Origin: CAYNLK01 sp964398055
GTDB lineage: Bacteria; Chloroflexota; Anaerolineae; 4572-78; J111
Assembly (NCBI GenBank): GCA_964398055.1
Contig: CAYNLK010000073.1
Coordinates: 1 to 30,533, forward strand
Length of the DNA stretch: 30,533 nt
Direction: 5' to 3'
Part shown: positions 14,396 through 24,500 of the stretch, piece by piece
How the letters are laid out: the number at the start of each line of letters is the position of its first letter
Position numbering within the stretch: position 1 is the stretch's first letter
The notes under the pieces: generated by a model
What the model saw: only the letters and a program-made list of their open reading frames with translations
Told to the model about the DNA's origin: nothing
Databases searched by the model: none
Position numbers and translations under genes: made by a program

Positions 14396-16711
14396 ATGGC
14401 TGAGGATTTTCACGGCTCGGCGACCCAGGTAGGCCCCTCAATGGCGCCCAAACTGGAGGTCACCCGAGGCGAAAACATCGGCGAGAGCTACAAAGTCAAG
14501 CTCTTCACTCGCATTGGCCGGGAACGGGACAATGACATCGTCCTGTTGGACCCGAAAGTATCCCGTTATCACGCTCAGATATCCCTGGAGTCCGGCCAGT
14601 GGACCATCACCGACTTGGGCAGCGCCAACCGTACCTTTGTCAACGAGACACCGATTGCTGTGCCCACACCCTTGCAGGGCGGCGAACGGATCGGGGTCGG
14701 CGAGTTGGAGTTAACCTTTCGGCTGCCAGCTCGCCCCGACGAGGACAGGGTGGTGCCACCCCGGCGGGCCAAAGTTGCCCCTGCTCCGGTCGCGCCGCCA
14801 CCCACAGCGCCCGCCGTCGCCGCGCCGGCCCAGCCGGTACCCCAGGCCCCACCATCCCGGCTGATCTGGCTGGCCGGTGGTTTTATCGCTTTGTTGGCCC
14901 TGGTGGCTCTGGTTGTTTTCATCTACGCCCTAATCGGTTCCTCCGGCCAGGAAACCGTTGCCAACCAGCCGGCTGTCCCGTTAAGCGGCGACGAACAAAA
15001 CGACGTCGAACTACCAGCCGGGGTACCCGCTCCCGGTGACCTATCGCTGGCTTATGAGGAGGACTTTAGCGACTCCTTTGGCGGCTGGGATGATGCCTTT
15101 GATACTTACACCACCAAACAGTACGGCAACAACCGCTACCAGATTGAAGTAACGGCCAGCAATCTGGTAGCCTGGGGTTTGGCCAACCGGGATGTCGCCG
15201 ACTTTGAGGTGCAGGTCGAAACCAGGCGGGAAGATGGCGATGCAACGAACAGTTACGGTCTACTGTTCCGTTTTGAGGATCGCAACAATTTTTATCGCTT
15301 CGACATTTCCGGCGATGGCTATTTCTTGCTGAGTAAGCTGGTTGACGGCAAGTGGCAAACGTTGGTCGACTGGACTGAGGCGCCCAGTCTCAACACCGAA
15401 CTTGGCGCAGATAATATCCTCAAAGTATCCGCCTTTGGTCCAAATATTACGGTTTGGGCTAATGGTCAACCACTCGCAACCGTTACCGATGATTCCCTGA
15501 CCCACGGCAACTTTGGCTTCTTTGCCAGTACCTTCAGCGAGCCTTATATCTGGGTGAGCTACGATAATCTAAAAATGTGGGTGCCCCGGGGCGAGGAAAG
15601 AGCAATCACTATGATTCCCACCGCTACCCGCCCCAGCGCCCCACCACCGACCGCCACTCCCTCACCCACGCCGCTTTTGCCGCCCACCAGCACCCCCACC
15701 CCGCAGCCCCAACCGAAAGCTACGGAAATTGAAGCAACGGCCGAACTAACCCCTACCCCTTTGCCTACTGCAACGCCGACGGTACCCCCCACCCTCGAAC
15801 CGACCGCCACTCCGGTGCCGCTACCTGAATATGCTTCCCGCATCCAGACGCTCGGCCGCGGTGAACAGCCGGTTAGCGGGCGGATTGTCTTTCCGGTTTA
15901 TGATCCCGTCCGCAGCACCTACGATATTTTCATCGCCGACGCCGTCGACGGCGGTAATCGGGCTTTGGTGCAAGACAACGCCAGCCAACCGGCCCTCAGC
16001 CAAGATGGCGCCGACCTGGCTTACCGCTCCTGGCAGCCCGACCGTCGCGGCCTGTTTGCTCGACCACTAAACGGCGGTACCGACTGGGGTTTCGATCTCT
16101 TCTTTGAATCGGCCCGACCCCAGTTTTCGCCGATTGATAAAAGCCTGATGTATCACTCCCGGGCCGGCGGCAGGGAACCGGCCATCTACCGGGTGATCGA
16201 CGGCATTGGCCAGGTGATGCGGCGAGAAGGCTTTCCCATTCAGGGCGACGCGGCCAAATGGTCGCCGGACGGCCAACAATTTGTTTACAGCAGTTGTTTG
16301 GGTAGCAAATGCGGCATCATCCGCAGCAACCTCGACGGCACCAATCCTGTCATCTTGAGCGACCATCCAACCGACACCAACCCAGAAATCTCGCCCGATG
16401 GCACCGCTGTTGTCTTTATGTCCAAGCGGAGCGGTGAGTGGAAAATCTACCGGGTTGGGATCGACGGCGGCACCATTACCGCTTTAACTTCCGACGATGC
16501 CAGCAGCGGCCTGCCAGCCTGGTCGCCGGCGGGTGATAAAATCGCCTTTGTTTCCAACCGCGACGGTCAATGGGCCATCTGGGATATGGATCCAGACGGC
16601 GGCAATCAACGGCGCTTGTTTGTTACCGGCGGCCCGGTTGACGGCATTGTCCAGCACGATGTCGCCAATAGCCGCGGCTGGGTTGAAGAAAATATCGACT
16701 GGATTCCATAA
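14396..16711 (+). CDS. Transmembrane FHA-domain protein with extracytoplasmic beta-propeller
   Basis: The 771-residue protein has a clear modular layout. Residues 20-110 form an FHA domain with GR at 41-42, SRYHA at 56-60, and SANRTFVN at 77-84 (Arg replaces the usual Gly of NGT). Then come a Pro/Ala linker, one TM helix (about 156-180), a laminin-G/DUF1080-like beta-sandwich (about 218-400), a Thr/Pro-rich spacer (about 402-478), and a WD40-like/TolB-type beta-propeller (about 485-771) with repeated SPDG and IYR.xxDG blades. FHA domains bind phosphothreonine peptides, so the N-terminus should be cytoplasmic and the rest outside. I infer a bridge between a Ser/Thr kinase signal inside and a wall or glycan ligand outside. 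No kinase is in the window. The SD is AAGGAT. It is followed after 9 bases by the M23 peptidase gene. Confidence 0.88.
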   Translation: MAEDFHGSATQVGPSMAPKLEVTRGENIGESYKVKLFTRIGRERDNDIVLLDPKVSRYHAQISLESGQWTITDLGSANRTFVNETPIAVPTPLQGGERIGVGELELTFRLPARPDEDRVVPPRRAKVAPAPVAPPPTAPAVAAPAQPVPQAPPSRLIWLAGGFIALLALVALVVFIYALIGSSGQETVANQPAVPLSGDEQNDVELPAGVPAPGDLSLAYEEDFSDSFGGWDDAFDTYTTKQYGNNRYQIEVTASNLVAWGLANRDVADFEVQVETRREDGDATNSYGLLFRFEDRNNFYRFDISGDGYFLLSKLVDGKWQTLVDWTEAPSLNTELGADNILKVSAFGPNITVWANGQPLATVTDDSLTHGNFGFFASTFSEPYIWVSYDNLKMWVPRGEERAITMIPTATRPSAPPPTATPSPTPLLPPTSTPTPQPQPKATEIEATAELTPTPLPTATPTVPPTLEPTATPVPLPEYASRIQTLGRGEQPVSGRIVFPVYDPVRSTYDIFIADAVDGGNRALVQDNASQPALSQDGADLAYRSWQPDRRGLFARPLNGGTDWGFDLFFESARPQFSPIDKSLMYHSRAGGREPAIYRVIDGIGQVMRREGFPIQGDAAKWSPDGQQFVYSSCLGSKCGIIRSNLDGTNPVILSDHPTDTNPEISPDGTAVVFMSKRSGEWKIYRVGIDGGTITALTSDDASSGLPAWSPAGDKIAFVSNRDGQWAIWDMDPDGGNQRRLFVTGGPVDGIVQHDVANSRGWVEENIDWIP

Positions 16712-16720
16712 CAAGACGCT

Positions 16721-18103
16721 ATGCTATTTCCCGTACCTGATCAACAACCCATTCGTATCTTGATTGGTCTCATCCTCGGCCTGCTCATCACCGTTGGACT
16801 CATCGCTGCCATTGGTTTGACTGAAGCGCGTGAGTCGAGCGCGTTGGTTTCGACCCCAACAGCCACCAAAACGCCGACCAAACCGCCTACCTTTACCCCC
16901 ACCCCTTCGCCTACCCCCCGGCCCACCAACACGCCAACCGCGACCTCTACCCCCACCGACACTCCCACCCCTACCGCTACCAGCACCGATACCCCCACTT
17001 CTACACCCACCGTCCCGCCGACGTTTACCCTAACCCCTACCTTCACCCATACGCCGGAGCTTCCTGTTGATCCGCCAATTGTCGACGAGACTGCCCCGGA
17101 AATACCGCCCGAAGCCATCCCCAAGCTCGATCTGTCGCAGTTGATTCCGTTGATCAGCAACACCCCGGTCGGCACGCCGGCCCCCCCCCCGGTCGCCGCA
17201 CCCCGCACCCTGCCGGTGCCGGCTGATTTGCCCGACTACCGCGCCGCCGAAGATCATTTCTGGTTTGGCCGTCCCTTCACCGAGGCTTTCACCACCTGGG
17301 GTAGTTATTATTATCCCTACGGCACCAATGCCCGCGGTCGATTCTTCTGGCATTCGGGCATCGACATCCAAAACCCGCATGGAACGATGATTGTCGCCGT
17401 TGGCGACGGCACAGTCACCTTCGCCGGTCCTGATGATCGGGTTGCCATTGGACCCTGGCCCGATTTCTACGGGCAGGCAGTAATCATCGAACACGATCAG
17501 CGCTGGCTCGACCAGCCGGTCTACACCCTTTATGGCCACGTTTCCAGGGTCCTCGTCCAGCCCGGCCAACAGGTCAAAACCGGCGATCCCATCGCCCTGG
17601 TGGGCCAGTTGGGCGTGGCCATAGGCCCCCATTTGCACCTGGAAATCCGGGTTGGCCCCGGCAATTACATCGACGCCCGCAACCCGGACCTGTGGATTCG
17701 GCCCGACCCCGGTTTTGGGGTAATCGCCGGGCGGGTCATCGATTATCAGAACTATTTTGTACCGGAGCAACTGGTCACGCTGCATCGGGCGGAGGAGCCG
17801 AGTCGTTTCTGGCGGCAAACCTATACCTATCCCGACAACGTGGTCAAATCAGACGACCGGTACGTTGAGACCTTTACCTTCAGCGACGTGCCCGCCGGCA
17901 GATACGTTCTCAAGACCTTTTTCGATGGTCGCCAACTGACCGTTCCGGTAACCGTATCCGATCAGGCGACCAGCTTTGTGGTTTTGCAGCAGACCGAGCC
18001 CCCGCTGCCAACCCCCGTCGTGCTGCCACCCCCCACCAACACCCCCATCACCGGTGCAGCCGACTCCGGGCAACCTCCCCCTGAAGAGATTCAGTCACCC
18101 TGA
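16721..18103 (+). CDS. Membrane-anchored M23 (LytM-type) metallopeptidase
   Basis: A 460-residue cell-wall endopeptidase. One TM helix (about 12-34) is followed by a Thr/Pro spacer (about 42-115), a linker, and an M23 domain. The domain has the HxxxD motif (H211, D215), a GH in LYGHVS (H273), and the HLH motif (H304, H306); H211, D215 and H306 should bind zinc, with H273 and H304 catalytic. A carboxypeptidase-regulatory-like beta domain (about 340-430) and a Pro-rich tail follow. M23 enzymes cut peptide cross-links in peptidoglycan; all key residues are present, so activity is expected. It starts 9 bases after the FHA gene stop without a clear SD, so translation is probably coupled. The shared transcript suggests that the FHA protein senses or controls the hydrolase. 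The Thr/Pro spacers of the two proteins are alike. Confidence 0.92.
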   Translation: MLFPVPDQQPIRILIGLILGLLITVGLIAAIGLTEARESSALVSTPTATKTPTKPPTFTPTPSPTPRPTNTPTATSTPTDTPTPTATSTDTPTSTPTVPPTFTLTPTFTHTPELPVDPPIVDETAPEIPPEAIPKLDLSQLIPLISNTPVGTPAPPPVAAPRTLPVPADLPDYRAAEDHFWFGRPFTEAFTTWGSYYYPYGTNARGRFFWHSGIDIQNPHGTMIVAVGDGTVTFAGPDDRVAIGPWPDFYGQAVIIEHDQRWLDQPVYTLYGHVSRVLVQPGQQVKTGDPIALVGQLGVAIGPHLHLEIRVGPGNYIDARNPDLWIRPDPGFGVIAGRVIDYQNYFVPEQLVTLHRAEEPSRFWRQTYTYPDNVVKSDDRYVETFTFSDVPAGRYVLKTFFDGRQLTVPVTVSDQATSFVVLQQTEPPLPTPVVLPPPTNTPITGAADSGQPPPEEIQSP

Positions 18104-18134
18104 ACCGGGTTGCCGGCAAAATTATAACCAGATT

Positions 18135-18178
18135 CCTATGGATACCTGATAATTTTCCTATAGATACCCGATAGTTCT
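18135..18178. repeat. Tandem 22-bp direct repeat upstream of a -10 box
   Basis: Two abutting copies (18135-18156 and 18157-18178) match at 18 of 22 positions; the shared core is CCTAT-GATACC-GATA. The repeat ends 5 bases before TATAAT, so it covers the -35 position. A period of 22 bp is two helical turns, as for tandem sites of an activator such as an OmpR/PhoB-type regulator. Confidence 0.65.
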
Positions 18179-18183
18179 TGTGT

Positions 18184-18189
18184 TATAAT
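18184..18189 (+). promoter_or_regulatory. -10 box (TATAAT) of the giant-protein gene
   Basis: A perfect TATAAT without a recognisable -35; the expected -35 position lies inside the second 22-bp repeat copy. This fits an activator-dependent promoter with transcription starting near 18196. Confidence 0.5.
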
Positions 18190-18280
18190 TCAAAGAGTTT
18201 TTTCGCCCACCGGAAAACTCGCTCTTCAAATTTCTGACCATTTTTGTTATTACCCATTCCCACCGCCGTTCGCCACAACG

Positions 18281-18494
18281 CCAAACAAGGGTACCCAAAG
18301 CTTGACCCGGGTAGTCACCGATGCTGCTCACGGTTGGCTCCCTGAACCGAAACATCAAAAGTCCTTTCTTTTGACATAAAAACCAGGCATTCGCGCAGTT
18401 TCACCGGAGCGTCACCTCACTGACCGGGGTCGAAAATTCGGACCTTGATATCTGAATTTGAGGCGGCGCTGTACGCTGGAAGGTCCGCAATTTT
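18281..18494 (+). ncRNA. Structured 5' leader of unknown class
   Basis: A chain of potential stems lies in the long leader. GATG/CATC (18320-18323 with 18353-18356) encloses CGGTT/AACCG (18331-18335 with 18345-18349). TCAAAAG/CTTTTGA (18355-18361 with 18368-18374) is a perfect 7-bp hairpin. AAAATTCGGACCTT (18433-18446) pairs with AAGGTCCGCAATTTT (18480-18494) with a single bulge, around a smaller GCG/CGC stem. I do not recognise a known riboswitch. Confidence 0.4.
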
Positions 18495-18532
18495 AACAAG
18501 TCCATATCGTTTGAGATAGCCCGAGGGGGGAA

Positions 18533-21500
18533 ATGAAAAACAGCGACAAACTCAATAATAAACCGTTTACTCAAGGCCAACGGGTGAGTTGGCTGATAAT
18601 GCTGCTCATTTTGCTGCTAGGCTCAGCTCGCACCGGCCACGCCGCCGGCCCGCCCACTCAACCCCCTCCCATCGTCGTCAATACTTTCCAGGATATAAAA
18701 CAAAATGATGGCTTTTGTAGCTTGCGTGAAGCCATCATCGCCGCCAACAGCGACAAGCCATCCGGTAGCAAACGCGGCGAATGTGTACCCAGCCGGGGCG
18801 CCGACACGATTCTTCTGCCCGCCGGCGTCTACGTCCTTACCCGCACCGACAACGGTAATGAAGACGCCGCCCAAACCGGCGACCTCGATATCAGAGGCGA
18901 TGTCACCATCTTGCCTGATCCGAAAAACCCCGGCCCGGTCATCATCGACGCCGGCAGGATCACCGATCGCGTTTTCCATATCTTCAGTGGAAATGTGACT
19001 ATTGAAGGCGTGACACTGATGGGCGGCGCGGTTAAAGGTGACGGCGGCAGCATCTACAACCTGGCCAACCTCAGCCTCAAGCGGACTACGGTCAAGGATG
19101 GTCGGGCCGGCAACAATGGCGGCGGCATCTATAACCGGGGCACGCTCACCATCATCGAGAGTACCATCAGCGGCAACCGGGCCAACCGTGATGGCGGCGG
19201 CATCTACAACCAGACCGGCAGCCTCACGCTCAACAACAGCACCGTTAGCGGCAACCTCAGTGACAACAGCGGGGGGGGCCTCTTTCATAACGGCGGGACT
19301 ACCAATTTCAACAATGTCACCATCGCCGCTAACACGGCCGACAACGACGCCAATAATGCCGGCGACGGCGGCGGCATCCGCCGTAATGCGGGCCGGTTAA
19401 AGCTCAGGAACAGCCTCGTTGCCGGTAATCAGGACGGCAGCCCCACGGTTCAACACCGCGATTGTTCCGGCACGCTCGAATCCCTGGGCTACAATCTCAC
19501 CGGTGAAGCAACCGGTTGCGTCCTCACTGGGGACGGAACCGGCAATATCATCGGCCAAGATGCCCTGCTAGGCCCCCTGGCAGACAATGGCGGCCCGACC
19601 CAAACCCACGCTCTGGAGCCGGCCAGCCCGGCAGTCGATGGCGGCGATAATCTCACCTGCCTGCCCACCGACCAGCGCGGCCTGCCCCGGCAGGGGGCGG
19701 CTTGCGATATCGGCGCCTTTGAGGCCCAAAACGTAGACCCGCGCCAGACCGGTCCAATCTTCGAAGTCAACAATCCCGCTGACACTGACGACGGCTTTTG
19801 TTCCGTGAGCGACTGCACCCTCCGCGAAGCCATTCAAGCCGCCAACGCCAGGCCAAACGACGGCGTAAATTCCCCCGACCAGATTCACTTCCGCCCCGGT
19901 CTCGGGACAATCCAGCCGGCCGCCGCGCTCCCGGCGATAACCGACCCGGTCATCATCGACGGAGCCGGTCTGGTCATATTGGATGGCGAACTGGCCGGCG
20001 AGAACGCCAACGGTTTGACGATAAACGCCGGCGGCAACAGCGTGATCCGGGGCCTGCTGATCCGAAACTTTAGCGGCCACGGGATTTTGCTGATGGCCGG
20101 CGACAGTAGCCATTCCAACGACCAAAACCTCATCGAAAACAACCTGATCACTCTTAACGGGGGGGATGGCGTCCATATTTCGGCCAGCAACGCCAACGTG
20201 ATCCAGTATAACAAGCTCACGACCAATACCGGGGCGGGGATAACCCTGACCGACGGCGCCGCTGATAACACCATTGGCGAACTGAATGCCATCAGTTTCA
20301 ACGGCGGCGACGGCGTTCAGGTGGCGTCTGGCAGCGGCAACACGATCGTGGGCAATACCATTAACAACAACGCTGGCGCCGGCGTGCGCATCGTCGCGGG
20401 GACCGGCAATAAGATTAGTCGCAACAGCCTGTTTGACAATACCCAACTGGGGATTGACCTGGGCAACGATGGCGTCACCCTGCTCGATGTCGGCGATTTC
20501 GACTCAGGCCCCAACCACCAGCAAAACTCCCCGGTCATGTTCCGGGCCACCCTAACCGGGACGAACAATGGGCTTACCCTCAATGGCCGGCTCAACAGCC
20601 GGCCCGGTGCCAGCTACACCCTTGAATTCTTTGCCAACCCCACCTGCCACCCAACCAATTTTGGCGAAGGCCAGCAGTTCATCGGCTCGATCCAGCTCTC
20701 GACCGCGGCAGACAGCAGCGACATCTATTTTGAAGAGACGATGACTGTCAACGATCCCCCGCTCGCCGAGGGGCAATACGTGACCGCCACGGCCACCGAC
20801 GCGGCCGGCAACACCTCCGAGTTCTCCCCCTGCGTAGTCGTGGCCCCCGACAATGATATCTGGCCGCGGGCTTTGCCGGTAATCTCGGGTGAAACCAAGA
20901 TGCACTACCTCGACGGGCCAGGCCGCTCTCGCTGGTATAAATTTGCGGTGCAGCCGGATAGCAAAGTGATTATCAGCCTCACCAACCTGCCGGCCGATTA
21001 CGATCTCTTTCTTTATGGCGACATTCAGGCCGCTTATGATCAGTTGACCAACCCGGATGCCATCGACCTGCTACGCCTGAGCGCCGAATTTGCGCCCGGC
21101 TCACCCTCGCCTGGCTCGCCCTCGCCGGGGTCGCCCTCGCCGGGGTCACCCTCGCCGGGGTCGCCCTCACCGGGGTCGCCGTCGCTGAACGAATACGCGC
21201 CCGGCTCGCCGTCACCGGGGTCGCCGTCGCCGGGGTCGCCCTCACCCGGCTCGCCCTCCCTGTACGATTTTGCGCCCGGCTCACCCTCACCGGGGTCGCC
21301 GTCGCCGGGGTCGCCTTCACCCGGCTCGCCCTCCTTTGCCAGCGCCGAGACGCGCAGTTTCATCACCGCTTCGGCCACGGATGGCCTGGTGGATGAACTC
21401 ATCGTGGCTAACACCTGGAACAATACCGGCCACTTCTACGTTCGCTTCACCGGCGACAATGGCGCCTTTAACCTGGCCCAACCGGCTGCCATCCAGGTGA

Positions 21501-24500
21501 ATATCCTGCCCGGCAACTGCGCCAATGTGAACCTGCTCACTCGCAATTCGAATACGTCAATTGCCGGCGGCTTTGTTGAAACCCTCATCATTCACGATCT
21601 GGACCGGCTGGACTTTGACGCCAACGATCCGGCCGAGGCGGCCGCCTTTAACGCCCTGCCCGGCCGGCTCCAGAGTCTGGCCGGCAAGGTCAACGGCGTG
21701 GTCGTTGACGTTGGCCGGGATGACCAGGTCAGCCAGGCCAACGCTCAGGCCGATGCCTTTCCGGAGTGCCCTTTTGCCAAGAATCTGGTCGCCGAAGCGA
21801 TCAAAGAGATTATCGACCGCTACCGGCAGCAGCACTCTGAGTTGAAGTACATCGTCCTCATCGGCAGCGACAACGACATCCCCTTCTTCCGCTATCCCGA
21901 CCGGACCCAGTTGGGGCGAGAGTCGATGTATCAGCCGCCGGTTGAAGACAATACCGCCTCCCAGGCCAGCCTGCAACTGGATTACGTGCTCAGCCAGGAT
22001 GGTTATGGCGCCAGCGCCAATCTGGCCGTGGGCGGCACCGTTTTGCCCATCCCCGGCCTGGCCGTGGGCCGGCTGGTAGAAAGCCCAACCGACATCGTGA
22101 CGATGCTGGCCACGTACGATCAGTTGGATCAAAGCAGCGGCGGGATCATCAGGCCGCAGTCGGCCCTGGTCACCGGCTACGACTTCCTGGAGGATGGCAC
22201 CCTGGCTATGGTCGATACCCTCCGCCGGGACGGCGGTATCAGCAACATCGACGCTGAGTTGATTGTCGCTCAAAACCTGCCCCCCGCCGAGGGCTGGAGC
22301 GCCGATGACCTGCGCCCGAAACTTGTGGACAACCGGCACGACCTGATCTACCTGGCCGGCCATTTCAGCGCCAACAGCGCCCTGGCCGCCGACTACGAGA
22401 CCTATCTGATCACCACCGACCTGGCCGGATCGGATGTTCTGACCAACGCCATTGTCTTCAGTCCGGGCTGCCATTCCGGCTACAACATCGTCAACGAGCA
22501 CAACCTGCCCGGCTACACCTTTGAGCCGGATTGGGCCCAGGCCTTCGCCCGCAAAGGGGCGACCCTGGTCGCCGGCACCGGCTACCAGTACGGTGACACC
22601 GAATTTGTGGAGTACAGCGAGCGGCTCTACCTCAACTTTGCCCAGGAACTGCGCACCCGGCCGGCCGGCCAGACGGTGGCCATCGGCCAGGCCCTGGTCA
22701 AGGCCAAGCAAAGTTACCTGGCCGGTACGCCTTTCTTGCGGGGGATGCACGAGAAAGCTCTGCTGGAAGCCGCCCTCTTCGGCTTGCCGATGTTGCAGGT
22801 CGATATGCCGGGCGCGCCTTTTGCCCCGCCCAGCGATGCCTCCATTGTGACCGGCACGACACCCGTCCCCGGCAATGGTTATGGTTTGGAAACCGCGACC
22901 ATTGCCCTGACCCCCAACACCATCGTGCGGGCTATGGATGTCAACAACCTGGCTACAGGCAGCGGGGTGACCTTGACCTGGCTGCAGGGCAAAGACGGCG
23001 TGGTCACCAATCATGGTGAACCGGTGCTGCCGCGCCACGTCGCAAACGTCAGCGTGCCCGGCAAGGTTCTGCGCGGCGTCGGCTTTATCAGCGCCGCCTA
23101 CACCGATGAGACGGTCAGACCTTTGGTGGGCCGGCCCACCACCGAGCTGGCCCCACTCCTCTCCTCGTTCTTCTCCGACATCTTCTTCCCCACCCGGCCC
23201 TGGAACGTGAACTATTTTGAGGCGCTCAGTCGCGGCCAGGCCACCCGGCTAATGGTGCTGCCGGCCCAGCTCAGAACCGACGAGCAGAGCAACCTCAACG
23301 ACCCGCTGACTGTCCGGCGCAAATACGAGCAGATGAGTTTCCGTCTCTATTACCTCGGCGATCAGGTTGGGACCGTCGATCTGGTGGACGGGCCGACCAT
23401 CATCAGTGTGGCCGGCAATCTGGCCGAAACCTTTGACGCGGTCACCTTTGATGTGGCCGTCGTGAGCGACCCGCTTGTTCCGGCCGGGCAGGTCTGGGTG
23501 ACCTATACCGGACTACCCGGCCATCCGTTCTTCGGCCGGTGGCAATCCCTTGAGCTGGCGCAGACGGACGACGCCAGGTTGTGGCGCGCTACCCTGCCGT
23601 TGAACCCGGCCGACAACCCCGCCGACATCCGCTTCATCGTTCAGGCTTGCAACGCCGCCGGGCTGTGCAATCTGGCCGACAACCGGGGGGCTTATTTCAC
23701 GCCGGGCCAGCAGCAGGAGCCGCAGCCGACTGCCCTGGCCCTGGCCGGCGACAATCCGACCTCCGGCGTGTACGGCGCCCAGGCTACCTTCCGGGCCAGG
23801 CTGACCGACGCCAACGGCCTGCCGGTCGCCAACCAGTTCGTCACCTTCATCCTCGGTTCCGAGCAACGCCGGGCGGAGACGGATGGCAATGGCGTAGTTG
23901 AGGTCGAGTTACCGCTCCTGGCCTTACCAGATATCGACAGAGATGGTCAAGTCGACGGACAGATTTTGCGAGCCAGTTTTGGCGGCACGGCTGAATTTGC
24001 GGCTTCGTTCGATACTCGGCCCTTCACCATTAACAAGCAAGATACCGGTATCCAGTTGAGCGCGGTTCCGGGAACTGTAACCGCCACCCTGACCGGGCGG
24101 GCGCCTCAACCCGGCGGCGGCGTCTTTAACCGGCCGCTGGGCGAGGAGACGATCTTCTTCATCGTCAGAGATCAGCGCGGTGATATCCACCAGCGGGCCA
24201 CAGTCATCACCAATTTCGAAGGGCGGGCCAGTCTCAAGGTAAACCCGCCTCGCGGGGAATACAACGTCTTTGCCTACTATAGCGGTCCAATCCCGCGGCC
24301 GCCGGCAGCCCCTGATGTTGAGCTGGTGGACGAACGTTACAATCCATCCGCCGAGGCAATCGGGGTCGTTGTGGTTGAGAACAGCCCGCCCACCGCCGTC
24401 GACGACGCCTACACCTTTAGCGGCCCGCTGACCATCACCCCGCCAGGCGTGCTGGCCAACGACAGCGACGTCGATCTTGACCCGCTGACGGTGACCAGGG

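Larger units (their letters stand above)
18104..18532. other. 429-base regulatory interval before the giant secreted protein
   Basis: No coding region is supported here. Left to right it holds a tandem 22-bp direct repeat (18135-18178), a TATAAT box (18184-18189), and a leader of about 335 bases. The leader has several potential hairpins (nested stems 18320-18356, 18355-18374, and a large stem 18433-18494). The SD GAGGGGGG lies at 18523-18530, just before the ATG at 18533. A minus-strand frame across 18158-18358 has no protein-like features. Confidence 0.6.

Noticed and set aside
17179..17192. C-run in the M23 gene as a phase-variation switch
   Set aside because: It is a short Pro-codon run in a proline-rich linker; there is no out-of-frame alternative or repeat structure to support switching beyond chance.
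18277..18360. c-di-GMP-I riboswitch before the giant protein
   Set aside because: CAAAG and ACCGATG words are present, but the GNRA-capped stem and the GGGACGCAAAGCC core are not, so the known class is not supported.
21092..21334. Regularly spaced repeats that might suggest a CRISPR array
   Set aside because: The unit is a 15-bp in-frame minisatellite without unique spacers, encodes PGSPS, and no cas genes are near.
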